Source of the DNA: an uncultured Ruminococcus sp.
Lineage (GTDB): Bacteria > Bacillota > Clostridia > Oscillospirales > Ruminococcaceae
DNA length: 17,600 nucleotides
NCBI GenBank assembly: GCA_937901485.1
Contig: CALGTT010000127.1
Coordinates: 1-17,600 of the forward strand
Direction of reading: 5' to 3'
Position numbers and translations under genes: made by a program. Positions 7,529 through 13,319 of the stretch are shown one piece after another (position 1 is the stretch's first letter; every line of letters begins with the position of its first letter). Below the pieces are notes generated by a model. The model did no database searches. It saw only the letters and a list, made by a program, of their open reading frames with translations, and was not told where the DNA came from.

Positions 7529-8201
7529 AGCCCCAGATGGTCACGATGTACTGGGGATTGGACGGCTCGTCCTCGATCTTCAGACGGATGCGGCGGATGT
7601 TGACATCCACGATCTTGTAGTCCCCGTAGTAATTCTCGCCCCAGATATGGTTGAGGATACTTGCGCGGTCGAGGGCGGTATTCTTGTTGTTCATGAAATA
7701 TTCGAGGATCTGGTATTCGACCTGTGTCAGGTCGATCAGCTGACCGTTCTTGGAAACGGTGCGGCTTTTCAGATTCAGGGTGAAAGGGCCGGATTCGATC
7801 ACCGGACTCTTTTCATCGTGGATGAAGCTCATGCAGACACGGCGGTAGATGGCATCCACACGCGCGGTCAGCTCGGAGGGGGAGAAGGGCTTGGTGATGT
7901 AATCATCCGCGCCGATCATCAGACCGCTGACCTTGTCCATTTCCTGTGTTCTTGCCGTGAGCATGATGATGCCGATGGTCGAGCTTTTTTCACGCAGACG
8001 CTTGCAGACGGTGAAGCCGTCAATGCCGGGCATCATGATATCGAGCAGTACAATGTCGAAATTGCCGTTTTCGTCATCGAATTTCTGGAGCGCACTTTCG
8101 CCGCAGTTGACATCGGTGACATCATAGCCGGCACGCTTTAAGTTGATGACGACGAAATCACGGATGACATCCTCGTCCTCACATACTAAAATTCGCTTCA
8201 T
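7500..8201 (-). CDS. OmpR/PhoB-family DNA-binding response regulator
   Basis: A 233-residue response regulator. The receiver domain (1-120) has the acidic pocket E8/D9, phospho-acceptor D54 in IVLLDIMMPGIDG, the TAR switch threonine segment (IIMLTARTQ) and the K of TKPF. The C-terminal winged helix (about 130-233) has the typical LTQVEYQILEYFMNN and DRASILNHIWGENY blocks and the NIRRIRLKIE recognition helix. The ATG at 8201 has an AAAGGAGGAA site about 9 bases upstream. It overlaps the kinase gene and starts only 19 bases after the AT-rich hydrolase stop codon, so it either relies on readthrough or uses a promoter inside that foreign-looking gene. Confidence 0.95.
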   Translation of the reverse strand: MKRILVCEDEDVIRDFVVINLKRAGYDVTDVNCGESALQKFDDENGNFDIVLLDIMMPGIDGFTVCKRLREKSSTIGIIMLTARTQEMDKVSGLMIGADDYITKPFSPSELTARVDAIYRRVCMSFIHDEKSPVIESGPFTLNLKSRTVSKNGQLIDLTQVEYQILEYFMNNKNTALDRASILNHIWGENYYGDYKIVDVNIRRIRLKIEDEPSNPQYIVTIWGYGYKWNDKA

Positions 8202-8220
8202 GATAGATTGATTCCTCCTT

Positions 8221-9333
8221 TTACTCTGGAATTACCCGCACTTCTAATAATCTAAAATCAAGTACAAGTTCGGATTCCTTTTTTTCCGAAACCCAATGCA
8301 CAGTTTTCCCGTTACGGATACATTGCAGCAATACGTCATTATTGGGATGCCCATATGTATTCTTTGTTCCGGCAGAACAGAAGAAAAAACTGCACTGCGG
8401 AAAAGCATCAAAAATCGATTCATTAAAATTATCCTTTGAGCCATGATGGGGAATTTGTATTGTTTGAACGAAATCACAATACTCTCCATAAGAGCTTTGA
8501 AGTTTCTCTACTCCATCGTTATTTAAATTATAATCACCTAAATAGAGACAATTAACTTTCGAATTAAATAATTGTATTTCGCATCCACAAATAGCTCTTA
8601 ACCATTCAAGGGTTGATATGGAACACATTGAGAGCAATGTTAGTGAATTGGAATTTTTATCTTCACCTTTTTTAAAATACGTTGAGAAAATACTTTTTAT
8701 CTCTTCTAATCTTGAATAGTCTCTCAATTGTTCTGGAGATGGAAGTTCCAATCCTTTTTCTTCAATACGTTTTTTTATTTCATTGAAAGATTTATTTTGA
8801 TTGATATTAAAGGGAATATATTGTCTATATCTTCCAGTTGTCGGTTTTTTCATAGTAATACCGGTCTCTGTAAGATAAAGCAACATAGGAGAATTTTCCT
8901 CTATGCCAATCACTTCAACTTCGCTACCTTTTTCAAATTGGTGAATTGTTGCAGAAGGATTCAATATATAATTGTGGATTGATTCTTGTTCATCATCTAA
9001 AGCCAACAACATCATTGTTTTTGTTTCCAACGTAAGCACTGGAACATAAACACGTTGTACATTACATCTATTTATCAAATACTCAAGACCATTGATATGA
9101 TCCTGATGAAAATGAGAAAAAAACACAGCCTCTATTTTCTCATCTCGCGTGAAAACCTCATCGATACATTTTTCTATTCGTTCGCTACATCTTTCCCCTT
9201 TTTTTATATTACGGCAACCACAATCATAAACAATATAAAAATATTTATTATTCTCAAATTCTATTTTTTCTGTGTAAAACCCACCCTGCCCAACAGCATG
9301 TATGGTTCTATTCACTATTGTTCGGAATTCCAT
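8221..9333 (-). CDS. ComEC-like metallo-beta-lactamase-fold hydrolase, AT-rich
   Basis: A 370-residue soluble protein with the MBL-fold metal-binding motif HFHQDH (H74, H76, D78, H79) in SHFHQDHINGLEYL. It also has the blocks of the ComEC/Rec2-type branch: SNSLTLLSM at 228-236, LYLGDYN at 263-269 with a metal-ligand aspartate, PHHGS at 295-299, and YGHPN at 327-331. No signal peptide or membrane helix is seen, so it is not a full ComEC channel. Composition is far from that of its neighbours: 11 of 60 bases are G/C in 8521-8580, against 34 of 60 in 7561-7620. The ATG has AGGGGAA about 6 bases upstream, and the gene starts 9 bases after the lipoprotein stop. The substrate is unknown; nucleotide or nucleic-acid cleavage is a family-based guess. 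Probable horizontal acquisition. Confidence 0.85.
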   Translation of the reverse strand: MEFRTIVNRTIHAVGQGGFYTEKIEFENNKYFYIVYDCGCRNIKKGERCSERIEKCIDEVFTRDEKIEAVFFSHFHQDHINGLEYLINRCNVQRVYVPVLTLETKTMMLLALDDEQESIHNYILNPSATIHQFEKGSEVEVIGIEENSPMLLYLTETGITMKKPTTGRYRQYIPFNINQNKSFNEIKKRIEEKGLELPSPEQLRDYSRLEEIKSIFSTYFKKGEDKNSNSLTLLSMCSISTLEWLRAICGCEIQLFNSKVNCLYLGDYNLNNDGVEKLQSSYGEYCDFVQTIQIPHHGSKDNFNESIFDAFPQCSFFFCSAGTKNTYGHPNNDVLLQCIRNGKTVHWVSEKKESELVLDFRLLEVRVIPE

Positions 9334-9342
9334 AATATTCCC

Positions 9343-10671
9343 CTAACTTACGAATTTAAAGCACATCACCAATTCCGCCACCGAAATTTCCATTCCCTCA
9401 ACGTCCTCTGCCTTGACCAGATATTCCGCCGTGCCCTTAGTGTGCATCAGGTGGAAGCCTGCGGCAAGGTGTTCGTTGGTGTCCGCTTCGTCCTCAGAAA
9501 TGTAAATTCGCAGGAGAACGGGCATTTCTGCGCTCCAGTCGCCCGTGTACAGGCAGAGCTGAAGTTCTCCCGATACCGCGTCATTGACGACCGTCACCTT
9601 GCCCTGCCACTTGTCCGGCAGCATGAACATGTAGCCGTTTCCGGCACTGTAATAGCTGCTGTGCTCGGCATAAAGCAGTCCGCGCTTCATCATCAGCCAG
9701 TCCGTGCGCAGGATCTGTTCTGCCTCCGCACGTTCCTCATAGCCCGTGAATACACGCTGTACCGGAATTTCCGGCGAGCCGTCCGCGTCAATGTCGCGGC
9801 TGTACAGTCCTGCACGGCGCACGGTATCCTTCGAGCTTCTGCCCACACTTTCCAGCAGATTCACCAGCCGTTCCCCGTCAAAGGACAAAATCTCCGTCTG
9901 AAGTCCTGCCGCACCCGTTGCCGTGCCCGTTGCCGCATCCACATACAGTGCAATACTGCCGTCGGACATCGTGCCGTAGATCAGCTGGCTGTAATCCGTG
10001 TAGCTGTCCTTGAACGGACACTGGTACTCATGATATTTGCCCTCCGCATCAAGCTGGTACACCGCCGCCGATGCCTGCTGATCCGCCGTGGAGGCAGGCT
10101 TGAGCAGCACAAGATCGGGGTTTTCCGATTCGCGCGTCATGCCGACATCGAACAGTGCGTAGTTTTCCAGAAATGTCAGATCCAGATATCCGTCCTCGTA
10201 GGAATAGACGGATACGAATTTTTCCGACTGGTTCGCCGTGCTGTAGCCGACAATGAGATTCATTCGCGCATTCTCGCCAAGTCTGGAGATGGTGACCTTT
10301 TCGATCTCCGAACCCTCTGCACTGCGGTCGCAGACGGATTTCCACACCCCGTCAATGCTGTCAAGCACGTTGATGCGCAGTCCCATGCCGGTATTGGTCA
10401 CACCGGTCTTTTCATAAAATACGATCGCCTCGTCCAGACCGTCACCGTCAATATCCCGAACGATGAACGCGGACAGATAACTGCCGCTTTTCGGATATTT
10501 CAGGCTGATGGCAGAGCCGGTCGTGTCCTTGAGTGCCTGATAGATCTGTTCCTGTTCGCCGCTGAGCTTGGGCGGTGTGAGCATGTTGTCCACGTTGACA
10601 CCGATCGAACAGCCCGACAGAACACAGGAAAGCACGATCAAAAACAGGCAGTACAGGCTTTTTTTCTTCAT
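9343..10671 (-). CDS. Putative lipoprotein with two DxDxDG calcium-type motifs
   Basis: A 442-residue secreted lipoprotein of unknown function. The signal peptide MKKKSLYCLFLIVLSCVLSGC ends with lipobox LSGC, and C21 is the predicted lipidated residue. Two FG-GAP/EF-hand-like motifs are visible: DIDGDGLDE at 73-81 and DIDADGSPE at 293-301. This suggests calcium-binding loops in a beta-propeller or VCBS-like fold on the cell surface. I took the ATG at 10671, which lies one base after the citrate synthase stop codon; an upstream in-frame ATG at 10704 would add 11 residues that spoil the signal peptide and overlap gltA. The ribosome binding site is poor, so translation is probably coupled to gltA. 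Confidence 0.75.
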   Translation of the reverse strand: MKKKSLYCLFLIVLSCVLSGCSIGVNVDNMLTPPKLSGEQEQIYQALKDTTGSAISLKYPKSGSYLSAFIVRDIDGDGLDEAIVFYEKTGVTNTGMGLRINVLDSIDGVWKSVCDRSAEGSEIEKVTISRLGENARMNLIVGYSTANQSEKFVSVYSYEDGYLDLTFLENYALFDVGMTRESENPDLVLLKPASTADQQASAAVYQLDAEGKYHEYQCPFKDSYTDYSQLIYGTMSDGSIALYVDAATGTATGAAGLQTEILSFDGERLVNLLESVGRSSKDTVRRAGLYSRDIDADGSPEIPVQRVFTGYEERAEAEQILRTDWLMMKRGLLYAEHSSYYSAGNGYMFMLPDKWQGKVTVVNDAVSGELQLCLYTGDWSAEMPVLLRIYISEDEADTNEHLAAGFHLMHTKGTAEYLVKAEDVEGMEISVAELVMCFKFVS

Positions 10672-10672
10672 C

Positions 10673-12034
10673 TTACTTGCGCTCTGCGATCGGCACATAG
10701 GCACGCTTCTTGGGCAGTGCCTTGTATGCCGGACGGATGATGCGCTTGCCCGTCATCAGCTCCTCCATACGGTGCGCAGACCAGCCAGCCATACGGGAAA
10801 CCGCAAACAGGGGCGTGTACAGATCATCCGGAATCTGCAGCATTCTGTAAACCAGACCGGAATACATATCCACATTCGCGCAGACCGTCTTTTCAATGCC
10901 GCGTTCCTCCTTCATGAGGATGGGAGTCAGACGCTCAATGGTGTCAAGCAGGTGGAATTCTGCCTCGATCTCCTTGCCGGCTGCCAGCTTGAATGCCTTC
11001 TTCTTCAGGATCACCGCACGCGGATCGGACAGGGTATAGACCGCGTGTCCCATGCCGTAGACCAGACCGCTGCGGTCACATGCCTCGCGGCGCAGTACCT
11101 TGCGGACATAATCGGCAACCTCGCCCTCGTTGTCCCAGTGCTGAATGCTTGCCTTGGCATCTTCAAGCATGGCAGAAACCTTGATATTTGCGCCGCCGTG
11201 CTTCGGGCCTTTCAGGGAGCAGACTGCGGAAGAATACGCAGAATAGGCATCCGTGCCGGAAGAAGTCAGAACGCGGCAGGTGAATGTGGAGTTGTTGCCA
11301 CCGCCGTGCTCTGCATGGAGCATCAGCAGGCAGTCGAGCAGCTGTGCCTCCTCCTTGGTATACTGGCGGTCGGGGCGGAGCATGGAGAGAATGGTCTCCG
11401 CAGTGCTCTCCTCCGGACGCAGGGGATGTATGAACAGCGTCTGATTATCAAAATGCTTGCGCTTGACCTGATACGCATTGACCATAATGATGGGCAGCTT
11501 GGCGATCAGGTTGATGGCAGTTTTCATTTCGTTGTCAATGGATGTATCCTCACAGCTCTCATCATAGTAGGAATACAGGGAAAGGATGGAGCGTGCGAGC
11601 TTGTTCATGATATTTCTGGACGGTGCTTTCATCAGCATATCCACCACAAAGCCGCTGGGCAGCTGGCGGTGCATGGACAGATAGTGATTGAACGCCTCCA
11701 GCTCCTGTGTGGTCGGCAGCTTGCCGAACAGCAGCAGGTACACAGTTTCCTCGTAACCGTAGCGGTTTTCCTTTTCCGCATTGCCAACAAGATCATAAAT
11801 ATTGTAGCCGCGGTAGATCAGCTCGCCGGGGATGGGTTCCATCTCATTTTCATTCACCACATAACCGTGCACGTTGCAGATATTGGTAATACCTGCCAGA
11901 ACGCCCGTGCCGTCACTGCGGCGCAGACCGCGCTTGACATGGAACTTCTGGTAGAGTGCCTGGTCGATCACGGAATTATTTTTCAGCTCCTCGCATAAAC
12001 TTGTCATATCATCATTGGAAAGGAATTTGCACAT
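10673..12034 (-). CDS. gltA: Citrate synthase
   Basis: A 453-residue citrate (Si)-synthase, condensing acetyl-CoA and oxaloacetate; in strict anaerobes it usually feeds 2-oxoglutarate and glutamate synthesis. The catalytic triad is recognisable: H243 in LHAEHGGGNNSTF, H330 in GMGHAVYTLSDPRA, and D389 in CANVDMYSG. The substrate-binding segment KGPKHGGAN is at 275-283, and the protein ends with the typical YVPIAER. The ATG at 12034 has AGGAGGT 7 bases upstream and a strong promoter about 40 bases upstream. The open frame extends further upstream to 12307, but that part runs through the promoter and the divergent gene and was rejected. 2-methylcitrate synthase activity cannot be excluded by eye. 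Confidence 0.94.
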   Translation of the reverse strand: MCKFLSNDDMTSLCEELKNNSVIDQALYQKFHVKRGLRRSDGTGVLAGITNICNVHGYVVNENEMEPIPGELIYRGYNIYDLVGNAEKENRYGYEETVYLLLFGKLPTTQELEAFNHYLSMHRQLPSGFVVDMLMKAPSRNIMNKLARSILSLYSYYDESCEDTSIDNEMKTAINLIAKLPIIMVNAYQVKRKHFDNQTLFIHPLRPEESTAETILSMLRPDRQYTKEEAQLLDCLLMLHAEHGGGNNSTFTCRVLTSSGTDAYSAYSSAVCSLKGPKHGGANIKVSAMLEDAKASIQHWDNEGEVADYVRKVLRREACDRSGLVYGMGHAVYTLSDPRAVILKKKAFKLAAGKEIEAEFHLLDTIERLTPILMKEERGIEKTVCANVDMYSGLVYRMLQIPDDLYTPLFAVSRMAGWSAHRMEELMTGKRIIRPAYKALPKKRAYVPIAERK

Positions 12035-12074
12035 ATACAATACCTCCTGTTGGACTGCAATTCTTTTACCTATT

Positions 12075-12103
12075 ATTATAGCATCTTTTTGCAGTGAAGT
12101 CAA
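12075..12103 (-). promoter_or_regulatory. Sigma-A promoter of the citrate synthase operon
   Basis: On the minus strand, TTGACT (12103-12098) is followed by a 17-base spacer and a perfect TATAAT (12080-12075). Transcription should start near 12068, giving a leader of about 35 bases before the gltA ATG. It is the best promoter on this strand in the window and may drive the whole gltA-to-prmC run. Confidence 0.88.
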
Positions 12104-12158
12104 GCAATTCAGGGAGAGTTCCCAAATCCCCGCATACCGGATACAAAGGAGCAAGCCT

Positions 12159-13193
12159 ATGAAAAAACGTCTGCTGATACACCTGATCTGTGCCGTCCTG
12201 CTCACAGCCCTTCCCGTCATCCCTGCAATGGCGGCACGCGGCACGGCGCAGGAGCCTGTGCAGAATGCGCAGCTTCCGGAATTTGTCGAATTTACGATGG
12301 AAACCACCGAGAGCGGTGCACCTGTACAGACCGCCGAACCGCCCTATCTTGTGCTGGATACGGCAAGCGGAGAGGTAATGGAAGTGCCTGTGCGGGAGTA
12401 TGTCGTCGGTGCGGTCTGCGCAGAAATGCCGGCATCCTTTGAGCCGGAAGCCCTGAAAGCACAGGCGGTTGCCGCCCACACCTACGCTTACCGCCTCACA
12501 ATGCTGGCAGGAACGGACGAAAGCCTGAAGGGGGCGCATTTTTCGAATGACAGCAGCCGCTATCAGGCGTTCTTCACGGATGAAGAGATCCGCGAGGCAT
12601 TCGGTGAGAATTACGAAGAATACTACGGAAAGATCGCGGATGCCGTGGATGCCGTGCTTGGGGAAATCCTCCTGTATGAGGATGAACCCATCATTGCCGC
12701 ATTCCATGCCATGTCCGGCGGCAGAACGGAAAGCGCGGCGCATGTCTGGGGCACGGATGTCCCCTATCTCGTGCCCGTGGACAGCCAGTCCGATCTGGAT
12801 GCGCCGCTTTATGAACAGACCGTTGTTTTTTCCGCACAGGAGGTGGGCACAAGGCTGAAGGAAGCGCGTGACGGGCTGATGCTCGGCAGTGAGCCGGAAA
12901 AATGGCTCTCTGTCGCAGAGGTTTCCGATTCCGGCACGGTACTGCGGCTCCACGCCGGCAGCTCCATCTTCACCGGACAGGAGGTGCGCAGTCTGTTCGG
13001 GCTTCGTTCTGCCGCCTTTTCAGTGGCGTACACCGAGGAGGGGTTCACCTTCACGACCAAGGGCTACGGGCATCATGTGGGCATGAGTCAGTACGGCGCG
13101 AATGCAATGGCGCAGGCAGGAAAGACCTACCGCGAGATCCTGCTGTACTATTATCCGGGGGCTGTGATCGGGAATTATGGCGAAAATACATGA
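12159..13193 (+). CDS. spoIID: SpoIID/LytB-domain protein (stage II sporulation protein D-like)
   Basis: A 344-residue exported protein of the SpoIID family, peptidoglycan lytic transglycosylases that degrade septal or glycan-chain material during engulfment. The signal peptide (MKKRLLIHLICAVLLTALPV then IPAMA) ends at about residue 25. The SpoIID domain follows: VPVREYVVGAVCAEMPASF (77-94) with predicted catalytic E89, ALKAQAVAAHTYAYR (98-112), the SGGRTESAAHVWG block, and KGYGHHVGMSQYGANAMA near the C-terminus. The ATG at 12159 has AAAGGAG 8 bases upstream. The cysteine pair that binds zinc in some clostridial SpoIID proteins is not seen; the corresponding stretch reads HFSNDSSRYQAF. The gene is transcribed divergently from gltA. 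An alternative role is an amidase enhancer in vegetative cells. Confidence 0.87.
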   Translation: MKKRLLIHLICAVLLTALPVIPAMAARGTAQEPVQNAQLPEFVEFTMETTESGAPVQTAEPPYLVLDTASGEVMEVPVREYVVGAVCAEMPASFEPEALKAQAVAAHTYAYRLTMLAGTDESLKGAHFSNDSSRYQAFFTDEEIREAFGENYEEYYGKIADAVDAVLGEILLYEDEPIIAAFHAMSGGRTESAAHVWGTDVPYLVPVDSQSDLDAPLYEQTVVFSAQEVGTRLKEARDGLMLGSEPEKWLSVAEVSDSGTVLRLHAGSSIFTGQEVRSLFGLRSAAFSVAYTEEGFTFTTKGYGHHVGMSQYGANAMAQAGKTYREILLYYYPGAVIGNYGENT

Positions 13194-13198
13194 AAATA

Positions 13199-13221
13199 TT
13201 TTCCACAAAAATTGTGAAAAA
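13199..13221 (+). promoter_or_regulatory. Palindrome upstream of the GGDEF gene promoter
   Basis: The arms CACAA (13204-13208) and TTGTG (13212-13216) surround an AAA centre, with T-rich and A-rich flanks that extend the symmetry. The element ends 5 bases before the -35 hexamer, a position typical of an activator or repressor operator. As an RNA it would be a weak AT-rich hairpin without a U-tract, so a spoIID terminator is less likely. Confidence 0.4.
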
Positions 13222-13225
13222 ACTA

Positions 13226-13254
13226 TTGCATTTTTAAATCTTTTGCAGTATAAT
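13226..13254 (+). promoter_or_regulatory. Sigma-A promoter of the sensor-GGDEF gene
   Basis: TTGCAT (13226-13231), a 17-base spacer and a perfect TATAAT (13249-13254) lie 65 bases before the ATG. Transcription should start near 13261. The leader of about 59 bases includes possible pairing GTGTG/CACAC (13270-13274 with 13292-13296) before the AGGGGG ribosome binding site; it is too short for a c-di-GMP riboswitch. Confidence 0.85.
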
Positions 13255-13319
13255 AAAATTAATAAAAAAGTGTGGCGGAGCAGTCCCCGATCACACGGTA
13301 CAAAAGGGGGATTCGGAAT

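Noticed and set aside
8221..9333. Part of a known multi-gene defence island
   Set aside because: The gene is alone; its neighbours are metabolic and regulatory genes with no helicase, nuclease, STAND ATPase or transposase nearby.
10672..10704. Longer lipoprotein start at 10704
   Set aside because: It would add a charged 11-residue extension before the signal peptide and overlap gltA; the internal ATG gives a canonical lipoprotein signal.
9055..11998. Plus-strand open frames of 561 and 476 codons
   Set aside because: Both are antisense shadows of the lipoprotein and citrate synthase genes, whose motifs and promoter are clear.
12015..12158. Upstream extension of the spoIID frame
   Set aside because: It would run antisense across the gltA start and promoter. 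The ATG at 12159 has a good ribosome binding site and begins a clean signal peptide.
12035..12307. Upstream in-frame extension of citrate synthase
   Set aside because: The extension runs through the TTGACT-17-TATAAT promoter and across the divergent spoIID start; the ATG at 12034 has a proper AGGAGGT site.
13261..13319. c-di-GMP or other riboswitch in the leader of the GGDEF gene
   Set aside because: The leader is only about 59 bases, too short for known c-di-GMP aptamers, and contains only weak GTGTG/CACAC pairing.
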